Shown here in pieces: positions 5,270 to 13,746 of a stretch of DNA of 13,746 nt; the stretch's first letter is position 1, and each line of letters begins with the position of its first letter. The position numbers and the translations under genes are program-made. Source of the stretch: Actinomycetota bacterium. Its GTDB lineage: Bacteria; Actinomycetota; Humimicrobiia; Humimicrobiales; Humimicrobiaceae. The stretch covers positions 1 to 13,746 of the forward strand of contig JAGYOJ010000016.1 of assembly GCA_018399435.1 (NCBI GenBank), read 5' to 3'. Below the pieces are notes generated by a model. That model saw only the letters and a program-made list of their open reading frames with translations. It was not told the origin of the DNA and ran no database searches.

Positions 5270-7201
5270 ATGCAAAATAAATACAGTACGGACAATTCAA
5301 TAAGCAAAATCACTGATGATGATATATACCTTTTTAATGAAGGCAACCACTTCCATCTTTATAATAAATTAGGTGCGCATTATGTAAAAAAAGGCAATCT
5401 GGAAGGCTACTGCTTTGCGGTTTGGGCTCCAAATGCAAATAAAGTTTCAGTTTTTGGAGACTTTAATGGATGGGATAAAAATTCCCATAATCTGAGGCCA
5501 AAAAAAAGCTCTGGTATATGGGAAGGCTTTATTAAAGATATTAAGCCCGGAAGTTATTATAAATACCATATTGTTTCTAATTATAATAATTATACTGTTG
5601 ATAAGCCTGACCCCTATGGATTTTATTATGAAAAACCGCCACTCACTGCATCCATTACCTATAATTCAGAATATAGGTGGAGTGATAAAGAATGGATGGA
5701 AAAAAGGTCAAAATTTCATGACTTAAATTCCCCTATTTCAATATATGAAATCCATCTTGGGTCATGGAAAAGAAAAGTTGAAAAAGGAAACCGCTGGCTA
5801 AATTACAAAGAAATTGCCCACTTGCTTGCAGATTACTTAAAGGATACAGGTTTTACCCATGTTGAGCTAATGCCTGTCATGGAACACCCTTTTTATGGCT
5901 CGTGGGGTTATCAAATAACAGGCTTTTTTGCCCCTACTTCCCGGTATGGCAGCCCTGATGATTTTAAATATTTTATTGACTGCCTGCATGAAAATGGAAT
6001 AGGAGTTATACTTGACTGGGTACCCTCCCATTTCCCTAAAGACGAGCACGGGCTTGGTTTTTTTGATGGCACCCATCTTTATGAACATTCAGACCCTAAA
6101 AAAGGCCTGCATCCTGATTGGGACAGCCTGATTTTTAATTATGGAAGAAATGAAGTCCAGAGCTTTTTGATAAGCAATGCGATGTTCTGGCTTGACAAAT
6201 TCCATATTGATGGCTTAAGGCTTGATGCTGTAGCTTCAATGCTTTATCTAGATTATTCAAGGAAAGAGGGGGAATGGATTCCAAATGAATATGGGGGGAA
6301 TGAAAATATAGAAGCCATAAAATTTTTAAAAAAATTTAACCATGCAGTTTATAGCAATTACCCTGATGTCCAGACAATTGCAGAAGAATCTACTGCCTGG
6401 CCGATGGTTTCAAGGCCAACCTATATAGGCGGGCTTGGTTTTGGAATGAAATGGGATATGGGCTGGATGCATGATTCCTTATTATATTTTTCCAAGGACC
6501 CCGTACATAGAAAATACTATCATGATACTTTAACCTTCAGAATGATTTATGCTTTTAATGAAAATTTTATCTTGCCGCTATCCCATGATGAAGTTGTACA
6601 TGGCAAAGGCTCCCTAATTAGCAAAATGCCTGGCGATGACTGGCAAAAATTTGCTAACCTCAGGCTCCTCTTTTGTTATATGTTTACACAACCAGGCAAA
6701 AAGATGCTTTTTATGGGGCAAGAATTTGGGCAATGGTCGGAATGGTATCATGAAAAAAGCCTTGACTGGCATCTCCTAGAATATGGGCCACATGATGGAA
6801 TAAAAAAGCTAATTTCTGACTTAAATGCTCTTTACAAAAAAGAAGAAGCCCTGCACCAAGTTGATTTTAGCCCCCAGGGTTTTGAATGGATAGATGGGAG
6901 CGATTACAAGTCCAGCATTATAAGTTATTTGAGAAAAAATAAGGATAATAGCAAATATATGGCTACAATATTAAATTTGACGCCTGTAGTCCGGGAAAAT
7001 TATAGGATTGGGGTGCCTGAAAAGGGGTTTTACAAAGAAACTATAAATACGGACTCAAGCTATTATGGAGGCAGCGGAATTGGAAACCTTGGAGGCAAGA
7101 ACACGGAGGATATTCCATTTCATGGAAGGCCTTATTCAATAAATATTACATTGCCCCCTTTATCTGGAATTATATTTAATTTAGAAAATGAAAGAAGTTA
7201 A
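5270..7201 (+). CDS. glgB: 1,4-alpha-glucan branching enzyme (GH13 with CBM48)
   Basis: GlgB cuts alpha-1,4 chains and rejoins them through alpha-1,6 bonds, making the branched glycogen. At 643 aa it is the common bacterial form without the extra N1 domain: it opens directly with DIYLFNEGNHFHLYNKLGAH. CBM48 covers roughly 40-130 (FAVWAPNANKVSVFGDFNGW). The GH13 regions are intact: DWVPSHF at 249-255, GLRLDAV with nucleophile D319, IAEEST with acid/base E372, and LSHDEVVHGKGS with H439-D440. A beta-domain closes the protein. The ATG at 5270 is the only sensible start, but the nearest AAGG is 17 bases away, so the ribosome site is poor. Its 3' end overlaps treZ by 14 bp. It heads the plus-strand block and diverges from glgA, whose product is its substrate. 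Confidence 0.96.
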   Translation: MQNKYSTDNSISKITDDDIYLFNEGNHFHLYNKLGAHYVKKGNLEGYCFAVWAPNANKVSVFGDFNGWDKNSHNLRPKKSSGIWEGFIKDIKPGSYYKYHIVSNYNNYTVDKPDPYGFYYEKPPLTASITYNSEYRWSDKEWMEKRSKFHDLNSPISIYEIHLGSWKRKVEKGNRWLNYKEIAHLLADYLKDTGFTHVELMPVMEHPFYGSWGYQITGFFAPTSRYGSPDDFKYFIDCLHENGIGVILDWVPSHFPKDEHGLGFFDGTHLYEHSDPKKGLHPDWDSLIFNYGRNEVQSFLISNAMFWLDKFHIDGLRLDAVASMLYLDYSRKEGEWIPNEYGGNENIEAIKFLKKFNHAVYSNYPDVQTIAEESTAWPMVSRPTYIGGLGFGMKWDMGWMHDSLLYFSKDPVHRKYYHDTLTFRMIYAFNENFILPLSHDEVVHGKGSLISKMPGDDWQKFANLRLLFCYMFTQPGKKMLFMGQEFGQWSEWYHEKSLDWHLLEYGPHDGIKKLISDLNALYKKEEALHQVDFSPQGFEWIDGSDYKSSIISYLRKNKDNSKYMATILNLTPVVRENYRIGVPEKGFYKETINTDSSYYGGSGIGNLGGKNTEDIPFHGRPYSINITLPPLSGIIFNLENERS

Positions 7202-9017
7202 AGAAATTGGCCATAAATATATTGGCAATGGCAGATGCAGGTTCAGGGTATGGGCTCCGCTTACCAATAATATAATTTTGCTTTTAAAAGACAAATCCAA
7301 AAAAAGGTTATTTCCATTGAAAAAAGACAGGTTTGGATACTGGGAAATAATTACTAAAAATACTTATCCGAAAGAAAAATATTACTATTTAGTTGATGGC
7401 AAAAAAAGGCCGGACCCGGCATCTTTCTGCCAGCCAGAGGGTGTCCACAAGGCTTCTGAGATAATTGATTTAAGTAGTTTTAATTGGGATTCTAAAAGCT
7501 GGAAAAATCCTCCTTTAAAAAATTATATTATATATGAGCTACATATAGGCGCTTTTACTTCTAAGGGAGACTTTTACGGGGCAATAAAGCATTTAGATAG
7601 AATAAAAGATACGGGAATAAATGCAGTTGAAATTATGCCTGTGTCCCAATTTCCAGGAGATAGGAATTGGGGGTATGATGGAGTTTTCCCGTTTGCTGTC
7701 CAAAACAGTTATGGAGGGCCTGCTGCCTTATTAAAATTTATAGATGAAGCCCATGTGAGAAAAATTTCAGTAATTTTGGATGTTGTTTATAATCATCTTG
7801 GCCCCGAGGGAAATTACCTTAATTGTTACGGACCCTATTTTACTAATAGATATAAAACAGTTTGGGGAGATGCCATAAATTTTGACGGCAGTTATAGCGA
7901 TGAAGTTAGGAATTATTTTATCTTTAATGCACTTTATTGGTTTAAATACTACCATATAGATGCTTTAAGGCTAGATGCTGTACACAGCATCTATGATAAT
8001 GGATCCGTGCATTTCCTTTCTGAGCTTAAGCAGAATATTGAAAAATATAATAAAGATGAAGGCCAAAACCATTATTTAATAACAGAAAATGATTTAAATG
8101 ATAGCAAGGTTGTAAAAACGGAAAATGGCGGTTATGGGATTGACGCCCAATGGAATGATGACTTCCACCATTCAATACATGCCCTTATGACTGGCGAAAA
8201 AAAGGGCTACTATATTGATTTTGGCAAATTATGGCACTTTAAAAAAACATTTTCACAGGGCTATGTTTATGGAAATGCTTACTCCGTATTTAGAAAGAAA
8301 ACACATGGCAGCATTAGCAAAGGAATACCTGCAAGTAAATTTGTTGTTTTTATACAAAACCATGACCAAATTGGAAACCGGCCACAGGGCGAAAGGTTAA
8401 CAGTTTTAATAAGCTTTGAGGCATTGAAAGTGTCTGTAGCCCTTATGGTATTATCCCCCTATATACCTTTAATCTTTATGGGCGAAGAATATGCAGAAGA
8501 TAAGCCTTTTCTTTATTTTGCAAGCCATTCTGATAAAGATTTAATTAAATCAGTAATAAATGGAAGAAAAGAAGAATTTTCCTCCTTTAATTGGGAAAAA
8601 AGTCCGCCGGATCCGCAAGATAAAAAAACTTTTTTAAATTCCAAACTCGATTTTTCCAAGTTAAAACAAAAAAAGCATAAAATAGCAAATGAGTATTACA
8701 AAAAAATAATTGCATTAAGAAAATCTGATACTTTGTTAAATAAACTGAGCAATAAGCATATAAAAATAGAAATAAATGAAGAAAAAAAGATAATGGTAAT
8801 TCATAGGGGATGTGGCCAAAAACAAATACTTTATTTAATAAATTTTAATAATAAGCCTGCTACTATTTCAATAGATAATGGAGGGAAATGGGAAAAACTG
8901 CTAGACTCTTCAAGAAAAAAATGGCTGGGGCCAGAAGCTATGCTTCCCAAGATAATAAAAGGCAATAAAAATTATAATATTAATGGCTTAAATATAGGGA
9001 TCTATAAAAAAATATAG
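7188..9017 (+). CDS. treZ: Malto-oligosyltrehalose trehalohydrolase (GH13)
   Basis: TreZ hydrolyses the alpha-1,4 bond next to the terminal trehalose unit of maltooligosyl-trehalose, releasing trehalose; it acts after TreY. The 609 residues are normal for the family. An N-terminal E-set/CBM48-like domain (RCRFRVWAPLTNN, 16-28) is followed by the GH13 barrel: IYELHIGAFTSKGDF near 115-129, DVVYNHLGPEGNY at 198-210, ALRLDAVHS with nucleophile D263, LITEND with E300, and FIQNHDQIGNR with H392-D393. The NHLGPEGNYL and NHDQIGNR forms distinguish TreZ from GlgB and from GlgX. The ATG at 7188 lies inside the end of glgB (14-bp overlap) without a clear ribosome site, pointing to translational coupling. 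A 39-bp gap separates it from the GH57 gene. Confidence 0.94.
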   Translation: MKEVKEIGHKYIGNGRCRFRVWAPLTNNIILLLKDKSKKRLFPLKKDRFGYWEIITKNTYPKEKYYYLVDGKKRPDPASFCQPEGVHKASEIIDLSSFNWDSKSWKNPPLKNYIIYELHIGAFTSKGDFYGAIKHLDRIKDTGINAVEIMPVSQFPGDRNWGYDGVFPFAVQNSYGGPAALLKFIDEAHVRKISVILDVVYNHLGPEGNYLNCYGPYFTNRYKTVWGDAINFDGSYSDEVRNYFIFNALYWFKYYHIDALRLDAVHSIYDNGSVHFLSELKQNIEKYNKDEGQNHYLITENDLNDSKVVKTENGGYGIDAQWNDDFHHSIHALMTGEKKGYYIDFGKLWHFKKTFSQGYVYGNAYSVFRKKTHGSISKGIPASKFVVFIQNHDQIGNRPQGERLTVLISFEALKVSVALMVLSPYIPLIFMGEEYAEDKPFLYFASHSDKDLIKSVINGRKEEFSSFNWEKSPPDPQDKKTFLNSKLDFSKLKQKKHKIANEYYKKIIALRKSDTLLNKLSNKHIKIEINEEKKIMVIHRGCGQKQILYLINFNNKPATISIDNGGKWEKLLDSSRKKWLGPEAMLPKIIKGNKNYNINGLNIGIYKKI

Positions 9018-9056
9018 ATTATTGCTAAAAGGAAATAATTTGAATAAAATCTATAT

Positions 9057-11480
9057 ATGGATAAATATATTTGCATACATGGACATTTTTATCAGCCTCC
9101 CAGGGAAAATCCATGGCTTGAAACAGTAGAGCTCCAGGATTCGGCCAGGCCATACCATGACTGGAATGAAAAAATAACTACTGAGTGTTATGCGCCAAAT
9201 ACTGCTTCAAGAATAATTGATGAAAATGGCAAAATTATAGATATTGTTAATAATTATAATAAAATTAGTTTTAATTTTGGCCCCACACTTCTCAAGTGGC
9301 TTAAAAAAAATAGAAATGAAATTTATAATTCTATAATAAATGCTGACATAGAAAGCCAAGAAAATTTTTCCGGACATGGCTCTGCTATTGCCCAATGCTA
9401 TAATCACATGATAATGCCCCTGGCTAAAAGCAAGGACAAAAAGACACAAATACATTGGGCTATTAAAGATTTTGAATATCATTTTAAAAGATACCCTGAA
9501 GGAATGTGGTTGCCTGAAACTGCAGTAGATTTAGAGACTTTAGATTATTTAGCTGAATTTGGAATTAAATTTACTATTCTTGCGCCCCACCAGGCAAAAA
9601 GGGTAAAAAAAATTGGGGAGCAAGAATGGGTAGATTTAAACAGCCCAAAAATTGACCCAAAAATGCCTTATCAAATTGAACTTCCCTCAGGAAAACGATT
9701 GAGTATATTTTTCTATGATGGCCCCATATCTAATGATATAGGATTTGGGAATTTACTTGAAAACGGCCAGGGATTTGCTGATAGGCTTATATCTGCTTTT
9801 AAAGATGATAGCTCCCCCCAATTGGTAAATATTGCAACAGATGGCGAAACTTACGGCCACCACCACCGCTTTGGAGACATGGCCCTTTCTTATTGCATCC
9901 ATTACTTAGAGGCAAATAATCTGGCAGAAATTACTAATTATGGCCAATACCTGGAAAAATTCCCTCCCACCCATCAGGTTGAAATCCATGAAAATTCATC
10001 ATGGAGCTGCATGCATGGGATTGAAAGATGGAAAAGTGATTGCGGCTGTAGTACTGGCATTAATAAAAACTGGAACCAAAAATGGAGGGCTCCCCTGCGT
10101 AAAGCAATGGATTGGCTAAGTGATGAAGCAGAAAATATATATAATGAACAAATTATAACTTATTTTGACCAGCCCTGGGCCATAAGGAATGAATATATAA
10201 AAGTAATTTTAAATAGAAGCAGGGAAAATGTAGAAGAATTTTTTAATAAGCATAAAAAAAGGGACTTAGATTTAGAAGAGAAAGTGCATGCCTTAAAGCT
10301 ATTAGAGATGCAAAGACATGCCATGCTGATATTTACAAGCTGCGGCTGGTTTTTTGATGAAATCTCTAGAATTGAAACTGTACAGGTTATGATGTATGCA
10401 GCCAGGTTGATACAGCTTGCAGAAGATACAGCCGGGAAAAGCCTTGAAGAAAAATTCCTTAGCATTTTAGAAGAAGCTCCCAGCAATATTAAGAAATATA
10501 AAAATGGGAAAAATGTATACCTAAAATTAGTAAAGCCTGCAATTCTTGACCTGTTTAGGGTTGGCATTAATTTTGCAGTATCCTCTGTTTTTGAAAATTA
10601 TCCCGAACATACAAAAATCTATTGCTATGAAATTAACACAAATATTTACGAAAGAATAAAATTAGGCAGACAAAAATTAGCCATAGGAAAATCTACCCTT
10701 AATTCTTTGATTACCTGGGAACAAATAGTTGTAAAATTTTCCATACTTCATTTTGGGGACCATAACTTATTGGGAGGGATAAAAGAATTTGAAAATAAAG
10801 AATCATTTAAACAAACATATAAAGAAATTAAAAATACATTTTTAAGCAGTGATATCCCCCAAACCATAACCTTAATGGACAAATATTTTGGATCGCATAA
10901 TTATTCACTATGGCATCTTTTTAAGGATAAGCAAAGAGAAATTATTTCTAAGGTTGCCAAACCTGCAATAAAGGAAATTGAACAGCTTTACAGGCAAATA
11001 TATAGCCATAATTATCCCATCATGCAGGCGATGAAACAAACTGGAGCGCCTCTCCCGGAAGCTTTCTTGCAAACTATTAAGTTTATATTTGACTCAGATA
11101 TAATAAAGATAATAAGCGGCAAGAAAACAAAGATAAAGAAATTAAAAAAACTGGTTGAAGAAATAAAAAGGTGGCAAATCCAGCCTGACAAGGAAACTAT
11201 TAATTATGAAGCAAGTAAAAATATAAATAAATTAATGGAAAAATTATATAAAGCACCTAGAGATAAATTATTGCTCAAAACCATAAAATCTATCTTGCAG
11301 ACCTTAGAGCCACTTAATTTAGATTTTGATTTATGGAAAACCCAAAATATTTATTTTAAATTAAGCAAAAATTTTTATCCAGAGATGTTAGAAAGCTCTA
11401 AACAGGGAGACCAAAAAGCCAAAGACTGGGTAAAATATTTCGAAGAACTAGATGGATACCTTCCTTCAAGGAGCCTCTAA
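9057..11480 (+). CDS. GH57 family glycosidase with DUF3536 domain
   Basis: The N-terminal 300 residues form a GH57 catalytic domain: HGHFYQPPREN (8-18) is region 1, GMWLPETAVD (149-158) supplies the likely nucleophile E154, and IATDGETYGHHH (259-270) the likely acid D262. A conserved-looking CMHGIERWKSDCGC segment follows at 318-331. From about 365 (FDQPWAIRNEYIKVIL) through MLIFTSCGWFFDEISRIETV (423-442) the protein matches the DUF3536 type, then continues as a helical tail to 807. No signal peptide is present, so it is cytoplasmic. GH57 members act on alpha-glucans (amylase, branching, 4-alpha-glucanotransferase, amylopullulanase); the activity of the DUF3536 group is not clear to me. Between treZ and treY, it may process glycogen chains for TreY. 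The ATG at 9057 lacks a well-spaced ribosome site: AAAGGA lies 24 bases upstream. It overlaps treY by one base. Confidence 0.9.
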   Translation: MDKYICIHGHFYQPPRENPWLETVELQDSARPYHDWNEKITTECYAPNTASRIIDENGKIIDIVNNYNKISFNFGPTLLKWLKKNRNEIYNSIINADIESQENFSGHGSAIAQCYNHMIMPLAKSKDKKTQIHWAIKDFEYHFKRYPEGMWLPETAVDLETLDYLAEFGIKFTILAPHQAKRVKKIGEQEWVDLNSPKIDPKMPYQIELPSGKRLSIFFYDGPISNDIGFGNLLENGQGFADRLISAFKDDSSPQLVNIATDGETYGHHHRFGDMALSYCIHYLEANNLAEITNYGQYLEKFPPTHQVEIHENSSWSCMHGIERWKSDCGCSTGINKNWNQKWRAPLRKAMDWLSDEAENIYNEQIITYFDQPWAIRNEYIKVILNRSRENVEEFFNKHKKRDLDLEEKVHALKLLEMQRHAMLIFTSCGWFFDEISRIETVQVMMYAARLIQLAEDTAGKSLEEKFLSILEEAPSNIKKYKNGKNVYLKLVKPAILDLFRVGINFAVSSVFENYPEHTKIYCYEINTNIYERIKLGRQKLAIGKSTLNSLITWEQIVVKFSILHFGDHNLLGGIKEFENKESFKQTYKEIKNTFLSSDIPQTITLMDKYFGSHNYSLWHLFKDKQREIISKVAKPAIKEIEQLYRQIYSHNYPIMQAMKQTGAPLPEAFLQTIKFIFDSDIIKIISGKKTKIKKLKKLVEEIKRWQIQPDKETINYEASKNINKLMEKLYKAPRDKLLLKTIKSILQTLEPLNLDFDLWKTQNIYFKLSKNFYPEMLESSKQGDQKAKDWVKYFEELDGYLPSRSL
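11468..11473 (+). promoter_or_regulatory. Ribosome binding site of treY inside the GH57 gene
   Basis: AAGGAG lies six bases before the ATG at 11480, within the last codons of the GH57 gene, whose TAA shares its final A with that ATG. This fixes the treY start and indicates translational coupling. Confidence 0.75.
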
Positions 11481-13746
11481 TGAGCACTCCCCTGGCAACT
11501 TACAGGATCCAATTTTCAAAAGACTTTAAATTCTTAGATGCTAAAAAACTTAAAAATTACTATTCAAAACTTGGCATTTCCCATATTTATGCATCTCCAA
11601 TATTTAAAGCAAGGAAAGGAAGCAAAAGCGGGTATGATATTGTAGACCCGAATGAAATCAGTGAAGAAATAGGCGGATACAAAGGACTTATAGCATTAAT
11701 AAGTGAGCTTAAAAAATTGAATATATCCTGGATACAAGATATTGTGCCCAATCATATGGCTTTCGATTCTTCCAATAAGCCGCTAACCGAAATTTTTAAG
11801 AGAGGCAGAAAGTCTGACTTCTATAATTTTTTTGACATTGACTGGAATACACATATAAAAGAATTAAAAGGCAGGGTTTTGGCGCCTTTTTTAGGGGAAC
11901 CTTATCTAAAAGCTTTAAATGAAGGTAGAATAAAAGCATCTTTTAGCAGCCAGGGGCTGCAGATAATTTATAATAGTTTATGTTTCCCAGCAAAAATTGA
12001 TTCATATAGATACATGCTAGAAATTAAGCCAGAACTTCTAGACCCGGAGCTAAAAAACTTATCTAACCTGGAAGACGGTAAATTGTTTAAAAAATTATGT
12101 TATTTATATAATTCCAATTCCAATAGCAAAAGAGCTATAAACAATATTGTAAAATTTATAAACAAAAACAAAATTTACCTAAATACCCTTATTTCAAAGC
12201 AAGTATATAAATTATCATTTTGGAAAACTGCTACAGAACAGATAAATTACAGGAGATTTTTTACCATAAATCACCTAATTTGCACCAGTACACAAAAAAA
12301 AGCAGTTTTTAATTTCCTCCATTCCCTTGTATTTGACCTTTGCAAAAAAAACTATTTTTCAGGATTAAGAATTGACCATGTGGATGGATTGTATGACCCT
12401 CTCCAGTACTTGAAAAGAGTTAAAAAAAGGATAAGTAATAAATTTTTAATTATTGAAATAATATTGCAAAAAAAAGAGCGCTTGCATAAAAAATTTCCTG
12501 TAGGGGGAACTACAGGCTATGATTTTTTAAACTATTTAAATGGTATTTTTTGCAAGATGGAAAATAAAGATAAGTTTATAGGTATATACTCAAATTTTAT
12601 TGGCAAAAAAGTTAATTACGGTAATTTAGTTTATCGGAAAAAACGCCTAATTTTATATAAGCACATGAATGGAGACCTTGAAAATTTGCTGCAAGAAATT
12701 AAAAAGAACTCAAAAAAAACTGGCAAATTAGAAAATTTATCATTTTATTCCATTAAAAGGGCAATTGGAGAAGTTTTGTGCTTTTTGCCTGTTTATAGGA
12801 CCTACTTTTCTAATAGTTATGAAGAAAGTGATAAAAAATATATACAAGAAGCTATATTAAAAGCAAAGAAAAAAAACCCGGACCTATATTATGAGCTAGA
12901 TTTTTTTGAAAAAATATTTTTTTCAAAACAGAAATGCGTAAAAAAATTTATTTTAAAATTTCAGCAGCTTGCTAGCCCCCTTATGGCTAAAGGCTTGGAA
13001 GATACTGCTTTCTATATCTATAATCCCTTAATATCCTTAAATGAAGTTGGGGGATTTCCAAATAATTTTGGGGTAAGCAGAAAAGATTTTTATGAATTTA
13101 ATAAATACAGGCATAAAAACTGGCCAAATTCATTAAATGCTACTTCCACGCATGACACTAAAAGGGGCGAAGATATAAGGGCAAGGATAAATGTATTATC
13201 AGAAATCCCTGAAAAATGGGAAAGTGCCGTAAAATACTGGGGAAAAATAAATAAGGGCAAAAAAGAAAAAATTAATGGCTATTTATGCCCGGACAGCAAT
13301 GATGAATATTTTCTGTACCAAACCCTTATTGGAAGTTATCCTTTCGGAAATTTTGATAAAGAAAAATATTTAGACCGTATTAACAGTTATTTAGTTAAGG
13401 CAGTCAGGGAAGCCAAAATACATACAGCATGGCTAAAACCTGATATTGAATATGAAAAAGCATTTAATAGGTTTGTGGAAAAAATTTTAGAAGATGAATT
13501 TTTTTTGTCGAGTTTCAATAAATTATTTGAAATAGTCTCCCATTATGGTATTTTTAATTCCCTTGCCCAAATAATAATAAAAATTACTTCTCCGGGGATC
13601 CCTGATTTTTACCGGGGCTCTGAATTATGGGATTTAAATTTAGTAGATCCTGATAACAGGAGAAAAGTTAATTATAATAAAAGGGAAAAATTTTTGGATG
13701 AGATTATTAAAGATAAAAATTTAGGAAAAATTTTAAGAAGTAAAGA
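11480..13746 (+). CDS. treY: Malto-oligosyltrehalose synthase (GH13), C-terminus cut by window edge
   Basis: TreY isomerises the reducing-end alpha-1,4 bond of a maltooligosaccharide to alpha,alpha-1,1, making maltooligosyl-trehalose for TreZ. The frame is open from ATG 11480 to the window edge (755 codons). It begins LATYRIQF and LGISHIYASPIFKARKGSKS, family signatures. Catalytic regions: DIVPNHMAFD (D87, H92), GLRIDHVDGL with nucleophile D299, LIIEIIL with acid/base E326, followed by PVGGTTGYDFLN, and ATSTHDTKRGED with H558-D559. Near the end SPGIPDFYRGSELWDLNLVDPDNRR is also typical. The family is about 700-970 aa, so little is likely missing. After E326 the usual lysine (VEKIL) is isoleucine, a mild oddity. 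No frameshift was found despite many long A runs. Confidence 0.94.
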   Translation, partial: MSTPLATYRIQFSKDFKFLDAKKLKNYYSKLGISHIYASPIFKARKGSKSGYDIVDPNEISEEIGGYKGLIALISELKKLNISWIQDIVPNHMAFDSSNKPLTEIFKRGRKSDFYNFFDIDWNTHIKELKGRVLAPFLGEPYLKALNEGRIKASFSSQGLQIIYNSLCFPAKIDSYRYMLEIKPELLDPELKNLSNLEDGKLFKKLCYLYNSNSNSKRAINNIVKFINKNKIYLNTLISKQVYKLSFWKTATEQINYRRFFTINHLICTSTQKKAVFNFLHSLVFDLCKKNYFSGLRIDHVDGLYDPLQYLKRVKKRISNKFLIIEIILQKKERLHKKFPVGGTTGYDFLNYLNGIFCKMENKDKFIGIYSNFIGKKVNYGNLVYRKKRLILYKHMNGDLENLLQEIKKNSKKTGKLENLSFYSIKRAIGEVLCFLPVYRTYFSNSYEESDKKYIQEAILKAKKKNPDLYYELDFFEKIFFSKQKCVKKFILKFQQLASPLMAKGLEDTAFYIYNPLISLNEVGGFPNNFGVSRKDFYEFNKYRHKNWPNSLNATSTHDTKRGEDIRARINVLSEIPEKWESAVKYWGKINKGKKEKINGYLCPDSNDEYFLYQTLIGSYPFGNFDKEKYLDRINSYLVKAVREAKIHTAWLKPDIEYEKAFNRFVEKILEDEFFLSSFNKLFEIVSHYGIFNSLAQIIIKITSPGIPDFYRGSELWDLNLVDPDNRRKVNYNKREKFLDEIIKDKNLGKILRSK

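Noticed and set aside
5867..6088. 73-codon minus-strand frame inside glgB
   Set aside because: Antisense to GH13 region I of glgB, with no supporting signal.
10160..10567. 135-codon open frame on the minus strand inside the GH57 gene
   Set aside because: It is fully antisense to strongly conserved GH57/DUF3536 coding sequence, has no recognisable domain and no ribosome site; a by-product of AT-rich codon use.
1..13746. Insertion sequences, CRISPR arrays, tRNA or rRNA genes, phage or defence genes
   Set aside because: No transposase, integrase, regular direct repeats, cloverleaf-like or rRNA-like stretches were seen; the window is metabolic and regulatory genes with short gaps.

Overview
The window is AT-rich (by eye about one third G+C) and almost fully coding. 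It carries nine protein genes in two divergent, tightly packed blocks that meet at a 137-bp spacer (5133-5269). Codon use is dominated by A/T-ending codons, including many ATA, AGA and AGG. Starts are mostly ATG with one clear TTG. Gene content and architecture are bacterial: glycogen synthase, branching enzyme, the TreY/TreZ trehalose route, a soluble two-component system and tilS. The sequence does not place the organism further. A low-GC, probably uncultured bacterium is the most that can be said. No RNA genes, mobile elements or CRISPR arrays were seen.

Minus-strand block, read from 5132 down to 1: glgA (glycogen synthase, 485 aa); a cytoplasmic GAF-PAS-HisKA-HATPase histidine kinase split into two overlapping open frames (3672-2812 and 2830-1883) by a one-base frame change; a receiver-only response regulator (1911-1561); a galT-family nucleotidyltransferase with a TTG start (1501-470); and the first 155 codons of tilS, cut by the window edge. 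Gaps are 2-59 bp or overlaps, so this looks like one operon, perhaps with an internal promoter before galT.

Plus-strand block, read from 5270 to the end: glgB (branching enzyme, 643 aa), treZ (maltooligosyltrehalose trehalohydrolase, 609 aa), a GH57/DUF3536 glycosidase (807 aa) and treY (maltooligosyltrehalose synthase, 755 codons seen, cut by the window edge). glgB/treZ overlap by 14 bp and GH57/treY by 1 bp.

Together the two blocks encode synthesis of a branched alpha-glucan (GlgA, GlgB) and its conversion to trehalose (TreY makes the terminal trehalosyl unit, TreZ releases trehalose). The usual debranching partner TreX/GlgX is not in the window. Its genomic place is taken by the GH57/DUF3536 protein, whose biochemical role is not established from sequence. 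The kinase/receiver pair between glgA and galT suggests a signalling link to carbon storage.

The points most worth a second look are the frame-split kinase, the GH57/DUF3536 enzyme inside a treZ-treY operon, and the dyads and shared leader motif in the glgA-glgB spacer.
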